Assembly (NCBI RefSeq): GCF_900078365.1
Contig: NZ_LT598653.1
Coordinates: forward strand, 1,240,001-1,304,000
Source of the DNA: an uncultured Sphingopyxis sp.
GTDB taxonomy: Bacteria > Pseudomonadota > Alphaproteobacteria > Sphingomonadales > Sphingomonadaceae
Reading direction: 5' to 3'
Length of the DNA stretch: 64,000 nucleotides
Shown: positions 46,878 to 55,145 of the stretch, one piece after another
Layout of the letters: each line of letters starts with the position of its first letter
How positions within the stretch are numbered: the stretch's first letter is position 1
Position numbers and translations under genes: made by a program
The notes under the pieces: model-generated
Databases searched by the model: none
What the model was told of the DNA's origin: nothing
What the model saw: only the letters and a program-made list of their open reading frames with translations

Positions 46878-47453
46878 TCAACCGAACAGATAGGGCGCTG
46901 CCGGGATCGGGGTTCCGGCAGCATTGTTGAGCGTCGCCCAGTGCACCGCCTCGTCGGCCGAGAGCGACGCGAAAAGCCTGGCGATGGCGGGGTCCTTGAG
47001 CGAGCTGATCTGTCCGATATAGGCGCTGGCCGCGCCCCGTTCGAGGGTGGTGGCGAGCGCCACGACATCGCTTTCCGATTTGAGCGCGCCGAGGTTCAGG
47101 TCGGCCGCATAGTCGGCGTCGGTCTTCGGCTCGGCCGGCTTGCCCCCCAGTCCCGAGACGAGCTTGGCGAGCGAATCGCGATGCGCCTCGTGATGTCCCA
47201 TGAACGTCTGCGCGACCTTGAGCGTGGCGGGCGAGAGAAGGCCGCTCTTTCCCGCGATGCGATAGGCGGCGATGCCTTCGTGCTCGAGGGCGAGCGCGGT
47301 CTGGATCACGCCGAGGTCATCCGTCTGCGCCGTGGCGGCGGCGGCGGCGCGGCCCCCGACGAGGCTGCTCGCCGCGCCGATCCCCAGCACCATCGCGCCC
47401 GAGGTCAGAAATTTGCGCCGGTCACCGACCGCCGCGCGTTGATATGTTGCCAT
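46878..47453 (-). CDS. Ferritin-like protein with Tat-type signal
   Basis: The 191-residue protein has a twin-arginine leader ('VGDRRKFLTSGAMVLGIGAA') and a helical bundle with repeated Glu/His: 'ALALEHEGIAAYRIAGK', 'FMGHHEAHRDSLAKLVSGLG', 'TTLERGAASAYIGQI' and 'LSADEAVHWATLNNAAG'. This is the pattern of periplasmic DUF4439-type ferritin-like proteins; a di-iron centre is likely. It would be exported folded. A TGTAACC-N16-CGAG site precedes it by about 90 bases, in the gap behind the sigma factor gene. Confidence 0.85.
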   Translation of the reverse strand: MATYQRAAVGDRRKFLTSGAMVLGIGAASSLVGGRAAAAATAQTDDLGVIQTALALEHEGIAAYRIAGKSGLLSPATLKVAQTFMGHHEAHRDSLAKLVSGLGGKPAEPKTDADYAADLNLGALKSESDVVALATTLERGAASAYIGQISSLKDPAIARLFASLSADEAVHWATLNNAAGTPIPAAPYLFG

Positions 47454-47543
47454 TGTCCCGTCTCCGATGCGTCCGGCCAACCGGCTCCCGTTCGGCGCCC
47501 GCATGGCGCTGCCGGGCTGCCGCTTTCCGGACCTGTCTTTCAA

Positions 47544-47570
47544 CTCGGCGGCGAAGCGGGGCCGGTTACA
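47544..47570 (-). promoter_or_regulatory. ECF-type promoter candidate for the ferritin-like/cytochrome c operon
   Basis: Minus strand: TGTAACC at 47570-47564, 16 bases, CGAG at 47547-47544. It lies directly behind the stop of the ECF sigma gene and drives the genes downstream of it. Confidence 0.75.
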
Positions 47571-47598
47571 GCCGGGTCCTCGGCGGCGATATTCGCGT

Positions 47599-48189
47599 TC
47601 AGTCGGCGATGGTCTGCCCGATGCGCTTCAGTCCGCGGTGGATGTTGACCTTGACGAGCGAAGGCGATTGCCCCGACGCTTTCGAGGCCTCCTCGACGGT
47701 CGCCCCGTGAAGCTTGACCAGCTTAATGACTTGCGCCTGCGCGGGCTTGACCTCGGCGAGGAGGAGTTCGAGGAGGATCGCCGCGCGCGCGGCGGGGCCG
47801 TGATCGGCGATCGGCACCTCGGTTTCTCCGAGGCTCTCGGGGCTGCGCAAATGGCCGCGGAGCTGATCGATCCATTTGAAGCGGGCGATGGTCTTGAGCC
47901 AGGGCGTCATCGGCGCGTCGGCCTGGTATTTCTGCTTGTGGACGTGAATGGCGAGGAGGGCTTCCTGCGTGGCATCCTCGGCCGCGGCGGGCGGCAACCG
48001 TCGGTGGAAATATCGCGAAAGCCATCCGCTGACCTCGCCCATCAATCGCTCATAGGCCCGGTCGTCGCCCCGTTGCGCCGCCGCCATGAGCGCGTTCCAG
48101 CGCTCGTCGAGCGAGACCACGGCCGACGCCCCGAGGGCCTTGGCGCCTCCCGAAGACTGCAAGGCGCGGGCATCGATCGTTTCTGACAT
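47599..48189 (-). CDS. ECF sigma factor, σF-like (probable regulator of the cluster)
   Basis: The 196-residue factor has sigma region 2 ('LPPAAAEDATQEALLAIHVH', 'MTPWLKTIARFKWIDQLRGH') and region 4 ('VKPAQAQVIKLVKLHGATVE' then 'EASKASGQSPSLVKVNIHRG'). The 'VKL.G.SV.EA' and 'VKV..HRGLK' region resembles σF of Caulobacter, which as I recall recognises GTAACC-N16-CGAA and controls oxidative-stress genes. The same motif recurs throughout this cluster. The usual DUF1109-type anti-sigma membrane protein is not adjacent. Its own promoter is not a clear copy of the motif. Confidence 0.9.
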   Translation of the reverse strand: MSETIDARALQSSGGAKALGASAVVSLDERWNALMAAAQRGDDRAYERLMGEVSGWLSRYFHRRLPPAAAEDATQEALLAIHVHKQKYQADAPMTPWLKTIARFKWIDQLRGHLRSPESLGETEVPIADHGPAARAAILLELLLAEVKPAQAQVIKLVKLHGATVEEASKASGQSPSLVKVNIHRGLKRIGQTIAD

Positions 48190-48557
48190 TCGGGCAGCCT
48201 CGTCCGTGGGCCGCGAAGCAATGTGCCGAAGGGGTTCAGTTCAGCGCAAGAACAGGTTCCGCGTTCGAACCTCGAACCGGAGCTCTCGACCTGTAACCGT
48301 GCCCAAGTTCACACTTTGCCGGAAACGACCTTATTTTGTAATAGGACAGGGCATTCCGGATCGCGCCGGGATCGTCTGTCCGCTGCCGACCATGACCTGC
48401 GAGCCGACTTGTTTCCATTGCTTTGCGGACCTGCGGAGCAAGTTTGGACGGCACCGCACCGCGCGTGGAGTCCACGGCACGCGAAGAGGTGGGAACACAT
48501 CTTTTGGACGGCGCGAGACGCCCGACTCGGCTGAGGCGTCGACCGCTCTTCGCCGGA
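48190..48557. other. Gene-free 368-bp stretch upstream of the ECF sigma gene
   Basis: It lies between the sigma gene start and the end of the hydrolase-OsmC gene; both are on the minus strand. Open frames exist but none has a ribosome site or known pattern. It includes one plus-strand TGTAACC at 48292-48298 without a matching second element and without a gene downstream, so it is not called a promoter. The sigma promoter should lie here. Confidence 0.5.
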
Positions 48558-49781
48558 TCACTCAACACCCTCGAGGGGGGCTTCCGCGGCTTCGGCGAGG
48601 CGTGTCTGGACGTCGGATCCGCGCATCAGCGTCAGGTCCACCGGACAGCGATCGCCTATCGCCACTATTTTCTCGCGCTGATCCGCGTCGAGCGGTCCCT
48701 CGAGCCTGATCGTGCGTGTGAAACGGTCCGCGGGTTCCATCCCGGACATCTTGCTGTGCTCGACGACGGCATGCGCGCGGGCGAGCGGAAAGCCCTTGCG
48801 ATTGGCGTAGAGACGCATGGTCATTACGGTGCAGGCGGCAAGTCCCGCCGCCACCAGCTCATAAGGTGACAGCCCGCTCCCCAGGCCTCCGACCGACACG
48901 GGCTCGTCCGCCAGCAACCGGTGGTCGCCGCTTCGGATTTCGAGTTGCAACGCGCCGGCGCCGGTTTCGCTCGCCGAGACGCCCTGCGCGACCTCGACTT
49001 GCGGCACGTCGGCGACGAGCGGCGGAAGGTAGCGGCTCGCCCATGCCGCGATCATGCCCGCCGCATAGTTCGCATCCTCGATCCTGGTCAGGAGATGATC
49101 GGCCTGGTCGAGCGAAACGAAGCTCTTCGGATGGCGCGCCGCGAGGAAGAGACGCGATGCATGGTCGATGCCGACGACGGTGTCGAGCGGAGCGTGCATG
49201 ATGAGAAGCGCGCGCCCGAGCGTTCCCACCTTGGCCTCGACGTCCTGCTCCTGGACCTCGGCCAGGAAGCTGCGCCGGATCGTGAACGGCCGGCCGGCGA
49301 TCGCCACCTCCGCCTCACCTTCGGCCATGATGCGTTCGAGATCCTCGGGCGCGAACTGGCTGAGGACATGCGCGGCATCGGCAGGCGCCGCGATGGTTGC
49401 GACCGCTTTTATCTCCGGAAGCTCGCCCGCCGCGATGAAGGCTGCCGTGCCGCCGAAGCTGTGGCCGACGAGAAGCGCGGGCGGCATGCCGGCTCGGGTC
49501 ATGGCGCGGGCGGCGGCCACGAGATCGCCGACATTCGCGCCGAACATCGGGCTTTCGGACGCCGCGCCGCGCCCGCCGCTTCCCGCGAAATCGAACCGGA
49601 GCACCCCGATACCGGCGCGCGCGAGCGCGCGGGTGACGCGCGCTGCCGCGAGGCTGTCCTTGCCGCAGGTAAAGCAGTGCGCGAAGATGGCCCAGCCGCG
49701 CGGGGTCGCGCCGGGTGTCTCGAGCCTTCCCATGACGCGGCGGCCATCCTCGGCATCGAACAGGAAATCCAGGCCTGGCAT
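48558..49781 (-). CDS. Alpha/beta hydrolase fused to an OsmC-like domain
   Basis: A 407-residue two-domain protein. The N-terminal half is an alpha/beta hydrolase ('GWAIFAHCFTCGKDSLAAAR', nucleophile elbow 'LLVGHSFGGTAAFIAAG', later Asp in 'MHAPLDTVVGIDHA' and His in 'QADHLLT'). The C-terminal half is an OsmC-type domain ('YELVAAGLAACTVMTMRLYA' and 'GDRCPVDLTLMRGSDV' with the two reactive cysteines). OsmC proteins reduce organic hydroperoxides; the combination suggests de-esterification plus peroxide reduction. The start ATG at 49781 fits the fold; the 120-residue frame upstream of it is spurious. Confidence 0.9.
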   Translation of the reverse strand: MPGLDFLFDAEDGRRVMGRLETPGATPRGWAIFAHCFTCGKDSLAAARVTRALARAGIGVLRFDFAGSGGRGAASESPMFGANVGDLVAAARAMTRAGMPPALLVGHSFGGTAAFIAAGELPEIKAVATIAAPADAAHVLSQFAPEDLERIMAEGEAEVAIAGRPFTIRRSFLAEVQEQDVEAKVGTLGRALLIMHAPLDTVVGIDHASRLFLAARHPKSFVSLDQADHLLTRIEDANYAAGMIAAWASRYLPPLVADVPQVEVAQGVSASETGAGALQLEIRSGDHRLLADEPVSVGGLGSGLSPYELVAAGLAACTVMTMRLYANRKGFPLARAHAVVEHSKMSGMEPADRFTRTIRLEGPLDADQREKIVAIGDRCPVDLTLMRGSDVQTRLAEAAEAPLEGVE

Positions 49782-49878
49782 CGTTTTCTCCCGTCGCATC
49801 GTTGCAGGGCGGCCGGCGCGTGCAGCCCCGCGACCCCCGGCGCGCGGCGGCGACAAGCCGCGCACCAGAAAGGGGCGA

Positions 49879-50151
49879 TCAGCGCCTGCGTGCGATCTCG
49901 ATCCGCGCAGCGCCGCCCAGATCGAGATTGATCGATCGGTCGGTCTCGAGAAGCCGGATATTGACAGTGTCGCAGCGGCGGCAACGCAGCACCATGGCAC
50001 GCGGCGAGCCATAAAGGCTGAGCTCGGCGAGCGGCCCCGATGCATGGCAATGGCCGCAATGCACGATCGCGGTGGTGACATCGAACGCGAACAGCGAACC
50101 GAGCGCGCCCGCGGCGGCATTGCCGTCGAGCGTCATGGCGTCGTCACTCAT
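49879..50151 (-). CDS. DUF6510-like zinc-ribbon protein
   Basis: A 90-residue protein with two CxxC-type pairs: 'IVHCGHCHASGPLAELSLYG' and 'MVLRCRRCDTVNIRL'. The ribbon resembles DUF6510 proteins that sit beside ferredoxin-reductase genes in actinobacteria and proteobacteria. Function is unknown. Start overlaps the reductase stop by 4 bases, so they are translationally coupled. Confidence 0.78.
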   Translation of the reverse strand: MSDDAMTLDGNAAAGALGSLFAFDVTTAIVHCGHCHASGPLAELSLYGSPRAMVLRCRRCDTVNIRLLETDRSINLDLGGAARIEIARRR

Positions 50152-50903
50152 TTTACGTCTCCCGTGGGGCCAAATCGCTCGGTGCGGATATGATCCTCGG
50201 CGTGGCCGAGCGACAGCAGATGATCGGCCGCCGCCTCGACGAACGGCGTCGGGCCGCAGACGAAGATGTCGGGGGCTTCGCCTGCCGGGATCGCGCGGCG
50301 GGCCAGCATCGCCTTGTCGATCCGGCCCCGCTCGCCCGTCCAGCCCGGCGGTGCTCCGCGGGTGAGCGTGTGGACGATCAGCGGCGCGCCGGGCGAAGCC
50401 GAAAGCCCGACAAGCTCGCTTTCGTAGAGAATCTGGTCGGCCGAACGGGACGAATAGAGCAGGCGCGCCGCTCCGCTGTCCCGCGCCTGATGCCGGGTGC
50501 GCAATATCGACATCAAAGGCACGACACCCGAGCCGCCGCCGATCAGCATCAGCGGCCGCGGGCCGGGAGGGCACCAGGTAAAATAGCCGCCGATCGGGCC
50601 GCGCAGCTCGATTTCGTCGCCGATCCGCAGTTCCTCGAGCAGGAAAGGCGAGACCTCCCCGTTGGGGACGCGCTGGACCGTGATCTCGATGATCGAGCCC
50701 TTTCCCGCCGGCGAGGCGAGCGAAAAGCTCCGCTGCGCGACATAGCCGTCCTCCGCCGTCAGGCGCAGATCGATATGCTGTCCGGCGAGATGACCCGGCC
50801 AGCCCGGAACCCGGAAGGCGATCGATTTGGCCGCATCGGTCTCGGCGCGAAGGTCCGTGACCGTCGCGGTTAGCCAGGGAAGCCCCGGTGCCGGTTCGGG
50901 CAT
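50148..50903 (-). CDS. FAD/NAD(P)H oxidoreductase (ferredoxin-reductase type)
   Basis: The 251-residue protein has a FAD-binding barrel with 'QRSFSLASPAGKGSIIEITV' (R-x-F-S), the NAD-binding 'LMLIGGGSGVVPLMSILRTR', and the C-terminal 'IFVCGPTPFVEAAADHLLSL'. No iron-sulfur domain is attached. It is coupled to the sulfite-oxidase-like gene (stop and start overlap by one base), so it probably reduces or accepts electrons from that molybdoenzyme. This pair is known in several bacteria. Confidence 0.9.
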   Translation of the reverse strand: MPEPAPGLPWLTATVTDLRAETDAAKSIAFRVPGWPGHLAGQHIDLRLTAEDGYVAQRSFSLASPAGKGSIIEITVQRVPNGEVSPFLLEELRIGDEIELRGPIGGYFTWCPPGPRPLMLIGGGSGVVPLMSILRTRHQARDSGAARLLYSSRSADQILYESELVGLSASPGAPLIVHTLTRGAPPGWTGERGRIDKAMLARRAIPAGEAPDIFVCGPTPFVEAAADHLLSLGHAEDHIRTERFGPTGDVK

Positions 50904-51520
50904 CAGCGATCTCCGTCATAGCGTTGCTCTCGCCACGGATCGCCGCGAATATGATAGCCGAGCGATTCCCAGAAACCGGGGCTGTCGGCTTCGTGAAACG
51001 CGATCCGACGGACCCATTTCGCGCTTTTCCAGAAATAAAGGTGCGGCACCAGCAGGCGCGCGGGTCCGCCGTGCGTCGATGTCAGCGGAAGGTCGTCATA
51101 ATGCGTGGCGACCATCGCCCTGCCGGCGACGAGATCGGCGACCGGCAAATTGGTGGAATAGCCGCCGTCGCAATGCGCCATGACGAAGGCGGCGGGCGGT
51201 TCATCGAGCCCGGCCGCGCGCAGCAGGTCGTCGAAGGTGACGCCGCGCCAGCGCGTGCCCAGTTTCGACCATTTCGTCACGCAATGGATATCGGTGACGA
51301 TCTCGGTCTGCGGCAGCGCCTCGAAGTCTTGCCATGACCATTGCGCGAGGGGCCGGCCGGCGGCGTGAAGCGACAAGGTCCAGTCGCCGGGCGGTACATG
51401 CTGCGTGGGGCCGGCGGTAAGGACGGGAAAGTCCGACGTGACATATTGGCCGGGCGGTACGCGCGACCGCGTCGCTGCATCCGGTCGGGAGCGGCCCTTG
51501 AAGCCTCGGGTAATAGCCAT
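50903..51520 (-). CDS. Sulfite-oxidase-like molybdopterin protein
   Basis: The 205-residue protein is the molybdopterin-binding oxidoreductase domain (YedY/sulfite oxidase fold): 'QTEIVTDIHCVTKWSKLGTR' contains the Cys molybdenum ligand, followed by 'AHCDGGYSTNLPVADLVAG' and 'GGPARLLVPHLYFWKSAKW'. It lacks a signal peptide and a heme or dimerisation domain, so it appears to be a minimal cytoplasmic form. The ATG at 51520 is preferred over 51685 because the fold starts here and has an upstream GAGAGACAGG site. Substrate is unknown. Confidence 0.86.
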   Translation of the reverse strand: MAITRGFKGRSRPDAATRSRVPPGQYVTSDFPVLTAGPTQHVPPGDWTLSLHAAGRPLAQWSWQDFEALPQTEIVTDIHCVTKWSKLGTRWRGVTFDDLLRAAGLDEPPAAFVMAHCDGGYSTNLPVADLVAGRAMVATHYDDLPLTSTHGGPARLLVPHLYFWKSAKWVRRIAFHEADSPGFWESLGYHIRGDPWREQRYDGDR

Positions 51521-51641
51521 CCTGTCTCTCCGCAGCGTCAATATTGCGATCGGGGCGCCGCGATCGCCGCGGGCACGGCCCGCCGGTTCGCGCGGCGGAC
51601 GCGGGGCGAACGGGCAGGCGCTCTTTTGTGAGGCCGCGCGG

Positions 51642-52070
51642 TCATGGCCGAAGATCCAGCTGCACCATCGTCGTCTCGTCGGCACGGCAGTCGAACCAGA
51701 GCGCGAGCATCTGCCGCATCAGCGGCTCCGCGGTCGCTTCCCCGAAAAGGGTGAGCGAGGAATGGAGATATTGACGATCCTGCTCGGAAAGAACCTCCGC
51801 GGGATCGAGGTCATGCAACCACGCCAGCGCGGCGATGCTTTCGCGCATGCGCGGGCCGAGCAGGGGATGCGCAAGATAGGCGCGTGCCTCGTCGAGCGAG
51901 CCGATGGCGAAGGTCTCGGTGGAGGGATCGTGATAGCAATTTACGAAACGCGGAAAGACGAACGCCATCCAGGCAGGATCGAGAGCCTTGCCGCGCAACT
52001 GCCCGATCGCGTTTTCATAGATGGCGGATTGTGCGTCAACGAAACGTTGGAGTTCATATTCATCGGTCAT
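51642..52070 (-). CDS. DUF1810 family protein
   Basis: The 142-residue protein has the DUF1810 pattern: 'LQRFVDAQSAIYENAIGQLR', 'WMAFVFPRFVNCYHDPSTET' and 'IGSLDEARAYLAHPLLGPRM'. The family is linked to calpastatin-like annotations by older databases but has no established function. It is followed by the sulfite-oxidase-like gene after 121 bp. A TGTAACG-N16-CGTG site lies about 115 bases upstream of the start. Confidence 0.87.
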   Translation of the reverse strand: MTDEYELQRFVDAQSAIYENAIGQLRGKALDPAWMAFVFPRFVNCYHDPSTETFAIGSLDEARAYLAHPLLGPRMRESIAALAWLHDLDPAEVLSEQDRQYLHSSLTLFGEATAEPLMRQMLALWFDCRADETTMVQLDLRP

Positions 52071-52184
52071 CGGGCGATGCTTTCACTGGATCGGGATCGG
52101 ATCTTCGGGCCGGTCGGAAACGGATGCGCCAGGATCGCCGCCGGAAGCGACCAATCCGTTCGATGATCCTGGCACGGATGGAAA

Positions 52185-52211
52185 CACGGCGAAGACCCGC
52201 CAGGCGTTACA
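52185..52211 (-). promoter_or_regulatory. ECF-type promoter candidate for DUF1810 and the following genes
   Basis: Minus strand: TGTAACG at 52211-52205, 16 bases, CGTG at 52188-52185. The sulfite-oxidase-like, reductase, DUF6510 and hydrolase-OsmC genes lie downstream in the same direction. Confidence 0.7.
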
Positions 52212-52303
52212 CCCTGCCCGACGGGGGCCTTTTGGAACAGTCCGGCCCATGCGCGCGCCTTGAAACGCCGGGACGGCCATCGCCTGAAAAATTGCGCAAG
52301 GCC

Positions 52304-52330
52304 TGTAACCGCGGTCCGCTTCGGGCTGGT
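52304..52330 (+). promoter_or_regulatory. Weaker ECF-type promoter candidate for the 52536 gene
   Basis: Plus strand: TGTAACC at 52304-52310, 16 bases, TGGT at 52327-52330 (T in place of the usual C). It points to the hypothetical gene 206 bases downstream. Confidence 0.45.
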
Positions 52331-52535
52331 TATTCTTGAAATGCGTCGCTCCGCCAAAAAGGAGCAGTCTATCGATCCCGCGCCAACCGCCGATCGAAGA
52401 GCGGATGAAGGAAGCGCACCTGCGCGGCGAACGGCCCGGGTGGCCCGGTCGTCGGAACAGGGATCGCCTGTTCATCTCCCATGACAAAGGTGAAAATCAA
52501 CACAAGGTCGCGCTGATAGATGGACTGGATCGCAT

Positions 52536-53057
52536 ATGGTCTCGCTGAGCACTGGTGTCGCGCGTCGCCGCGCCTTCTATCTGCGGCCGATCCCCGCGAT
52601 GCCCGATATACTGATGATCGATATCCCGGAAGAATTCGGCAGCCCGGCGCTGCCGCCCGGAAACCACCATCCGATCCTGGTCGAGACGATCGCGGAGCAG
52701 CAGGAACTCGATGCCCGTCTCGAAGGAGAGGGGGAGATTTCCGCATGGCTTGACCAGTTCGCCGCGCGCCCCTCGACCTTCTCTGCCGATCATATCATGG
52801 TCGCGCATTATGGACCGCCCGATGAAGGCTGGCCCTATGTTCTTCTCTGTCGCTGGCCGCCCGATCTCGTGGCCGCCGCGTCTGCAGAGCTCCGGATGTT
52901 CATCCGGGGCGCCTATACGATCGAGACATTTGCCGGCCGGGAGCAGCTCGAACGCGCCTCGGAGACGGCGCTTGCGCTGCTGAAGCGGCGGCGGATGGCG
53001 CGGGTCGAAATCATCGCGCCCACTTGGTCGGCGGCGCCCGGAAAGCGATCCCATTGA
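52536..53057 (+). CDS. Hypothetical protein, 173 residues
   Basis: The protein includes 'HPILVETIAEQQELDARLEG', 'STFSADHIMVAHYGPPDEGW', 'PYVLLCRWPPDLVAAASAEL' and 'GREQLERASETALALLKRRR'. It is soluble, without HTH or catalytic motifs I can recognise. The first 21 residues are Arg-rich and dispensable-looking, so ATG 52599 is a possible start. The gene shares the strand with DUF2218 and GST; its stop is 67 bases from the DUF2218 start, but DUF2218 has its own promoter in that gap. Confidence 0.62.
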   Translation: MVSLSTGVARRRAFYLRPIPAMPDILMIDIPEEFGSPALPPGNHHPILVETIAEQQELDARLEGEGEISAWLDQFAARPSTFSADHIMVAHYGPPDEGWPYVLLCRWPPDLVAAASAELRMFIRGAYTIETFAGREQLERASETALALLKRRRMARVEIIAPTWSAAPGKRSH

Positions 53058-53084
53058 TGTAACGTCGGTGCGGCCGTGCGCGAG
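53058..53084 (+). promoter_or_regulatory. ECF-type promoter candidate for DUF2218-GST
   Basis: Plus strand: TGTAACG at 53058-53064, 16 bases, CGAG at 53081-53084, 41 bases ahead of the TTG start at 53125. Confidence 0.78.
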
Positions 53085-53124
53085 TAGCTTTCAGCCCTGA
53101 ATCCGGAAAAAAAGGAGACCTCCA

Positions 53125-53415
53125 TTGCCTGAAGCCGAAGCCCGTATCGCGACGCTCGAAGCCAGTCGCTATCTGATCGAGGTCGCGGAAGGCTGGAATC
53201 ACAGCTACCCGGTGCGCTACGACCCGCTTACCGGCGAGGTCCAGCTGCCGGGCGGCGAGCTTGTCATGACCGCCGACGGCGACAGTCTGACCTTGCGGCT
53301 CGTCGGTTCGGACGCCGACCGCTTCGAAGCGCTCAAGGCGGCGGTTGCCACCCATGTCGACCGGGTGGCCGGACGCGATGCGGGCGTTCGCTGCGTCTGG
53401 CACCAGCTCTCCTGA
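53125..53415 (+). CDS. DUF2218 family protein (TTG start)
   Basis: A 96-residue protein that starts at TTG 53125 behind a strong AAAGGAGACC site; no ATG is available in this frame nearby. The sequence 'ATLEASRYLIEVAEGWNHSY' and 'LRLVGSDADRFEALKAAVAT' fits the DUF2218 layout of a small alpha/beta domain, commonly beside siderophore or stress genes. Function is unknown. The GST gene follows after 33 bases and is likely in the same transcript. Confidence 0.75.
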   Translation: MPEAEARIATLEASRYLIEVAEGWNHSYPVRYDPLTGEVQLPGGELVMTADGDSLTLRLVGSDADRFEALKAAVATHVDRVAGRDAGVRCVWHQLS

Positions 53416-53448
53416 TTTCAGCGCTGCGAGAAAGGGCAGAGCGACGCG

Positions 53449-54078
53449 ATGATCACCGTTCATCACCTCAACGAATCCCGCTCGCAGCGGATTCTCTGGC
53501 TCCTCGAAGAGCTGGGCGTACCCTATGACATCCAGTTCTACCGGCGCGACGCGCACAGCCGGCAGGCGCCGGCAGAACTGCAACAGGTCCATCCGCTCGG
53601 GAAATCGCCCGTGATCACCGACGATGGACGGGCGATCGCGGAATCGGGGGCGATCATCGACTATATCGTCCGCCACTATGGAAAGGGGCGGCTCAGGCCC
53701 GATCCGGAAAGCCTGGACTATGACGATTATGTGCATTGGCTGCACTATGCTGAAGGGTCCGCATCGCTCCCCTTCGTAATTCTTCCGATCGCCAACAGTT
53801 TCGGCAAGATGGCGACCCCGCTGCACCGCCGCGTCGACCATGAACTCGCGCTCAACCTCGGTTATATCAACGAGCGCCTGCGAGGGCGGGACTTTCTGCT
53901 CGGCGGCGCGCTGACCGCGGCGGACGTGCAGATGAGCTTCGTCGGCGAGCTTGCCGCGACCTTCACCGACATATCGAACCTGCCCGAACTTGCCGCGTGG
54001 GTCGCGCGCTTCCAGGCGCGGCCCGCCTACAGGAAGGCGATCGAGCGCGGCGGCCCCTATGCCTATGCGAAAGGGTGA
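53449..54078 (+). CDS. Glutathione S-transferase
   Basis: The 209-residue protein has an N-terminal thioredoxin-like domain ('MITVHHLNESRSQRILWLLE' with the catalytic Ser position in ESRS, and 'GKSPVITDDGRAIAESGAII' with the conserved Glu-Ser glutathione motif) and an all-helical C-terminal domain ('LLGGALTAADVQMSFVGELA'). It conjugates or reduces electrophiles with glutathione. It is in the DUF2218 operon and therefore under the same candidate sigma promoter. Confidence 0.92.
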   Translation: MITVHHLNESRSQRILWLLEELGVPYDIQFYRRDAHSRQAPAELQQVHPLGKSPVITDDGRAIAESGAIIDYIVRHYGKGRLRPDPESLDYDDYVHWLHYAEGSASLPFVILPIANSFGKMATPLHRRVDHELALNLGYINERLRGRDFLLGGALTAADVQMSFVGELAATFTDISNLPELAAWVARFQARPAYRKAIERGGPYAYAKG

Positions 54079-54122
54079 GGGGATCGGGAAGCGCGCCGGC
54101 ACCCCGCCGCATTTTCACATCT

Positions 54123-55040
54123 TCACGGGCGGGCCCGGATGATCGTCTTGCCCGCGCGGCGTTCCTTTGGATTGAAGGCGGCGATGGCCTCGTCGAGCGA
54201 CGCGATGGTTCCGATGTTGGTCCGCAGCCGTCCGTCGCGGAGACGCCGGGCGATCTCGCGCAGTTGCCCGCGGTCGGGCAGGACGACGAAATCGATCGTC
54301 ATGCCGTCGGCGGGGCGCGCATCGGTCGGCCCGGCGATGGTCACCAGCTTGCCGCCGGGACGGATCAGCCGCGCCGACCGCGCTCCGATCTCGCCGCCGA
54401 TGACATCGAAAACCATGTCGACGTCGCCGGCATCCTCGATCACGTCCCTTTCGAGATCGACGAACATGTGCGCGCCATAGTCGAGCGCCCGTTGGCGGTC
54501 GGCGGCCCGCCCGGTGCCGACGACACGGGCGCCGAGATCGCGGGCGAGCTGTGCCGCCATCGATCCCACGGCGCCTGCCGCGCCATGCACGAGGATCGTC
54601 TGCCCCGGCTGAAGGCCGCCATGGTCGACCAGTCCTTGCCAGGCGGTCAGCCCGGGCATCGCCGCGGCCGCGGCGACGGTAAAGTCGACGTCTCCCGGCA
54701 GCGGCGCGAGGTTGCGGGCCTCGATGGCGACATATTCGGCCAAGGTGCCGCTTCGGTACGAATCGGTCAGGCCGAATACCCGCTGTCCGACCGACAGCCC
54801 CCGGGTCCCGTAGCCGAGCGCGGTAACCACGCCGGCGAGTTCCTGCCCCGGGATCACCGGCGTCCGGTCGCGGCCGAGACGGTCGGTCCAGGTCGAAGGC
54901 CATGTCAGCTCGCCCGAGGTGAATCCCGAAGCATATATCTCGACGATGACATCGTTGATCGCGGGCTCGGGCGCGGGCAGGTCCACAAGCCGCATGCCGG
55001 CCGTCCCGGCCGCGGGTTCGGTCACCACGATCGCCTTCAT
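54123..55040 (-). CDS. NADP-dependent quinone-oxidoreductase-like MDR enzyme
   Basis: The 305-residue protein is a zinc-free medium-chain dehydrogenase: 'PGQELAGVVTALGYGTRGLS' in the catalytic domain, the nucleotide-binding 'QTILVHGAAGAVGSMAAQLA', and 'LDEAIAAFNPKERRAGKTII' at the end. Such enzymes reduce quinones or enals with NADPH, often under electrophile stress. ATG 55040 is the family start; an AGGAGA site precedes it. No copy of the TGTAACC promoter is found immediately ahead. Confidence 0.9.
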   Translation of the reverse strand: MKAIVVTEPAAGTAGMRLVDLPAPEPAINDVIVEIYASGFTSGELTWPSTWTDRLGRDRTPVIPGQELAGVVTALGYGTRGLSVGQRVFGLTDSYRSGTLAEYVAIEARNLAPLPGDVDFTVAAAAAMPGLTAWQGLVDHGGLQPGQTILVHGAAGAVGSMAAQLARDLGARVVGTGRAADRQRALDYGAHMFVDLERDVIEDAGDVDMVFDVIGGEIGARSARLIRPGGKLVTIAGPTDARPADGMTIDFVVLPDRGQLREIARRLRDGRLRTNIGTIASLDEAIAAFNPKERRAGKTIIRARP

Positions 55041-55145
55041 CTCCAATCTCCTTTGCCTGGGCCAGCCGGCCCGACACAGCCCCTGGAAGCCGCTGCGCGG
55101 CCGCAGCACTTTCCCTTCTGTCAGCCGGAAGCGGACCGGCCTCGG

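Larger units (their letters stand above)
52071..52535. other. 465-bp divergent spacer without a gene
   Basis: The spacer separates the DUF1810 gene (minus) from the hypothetical gene at 52536 (plus). It holds two oppositely directed promoter candidates, at 52185-52211 (minus) and 52304-52330 (plus). Small open frames lack ribosome sites and resemble shadows. Confidence 0.5.

Noticed and set aside
48292..48298. A further plus-strand TGTAACC in the sigma-gene spacer
   Set aside because: No CGNN element at 15-17 bases, and no gene in this direction downstream; probably chance.
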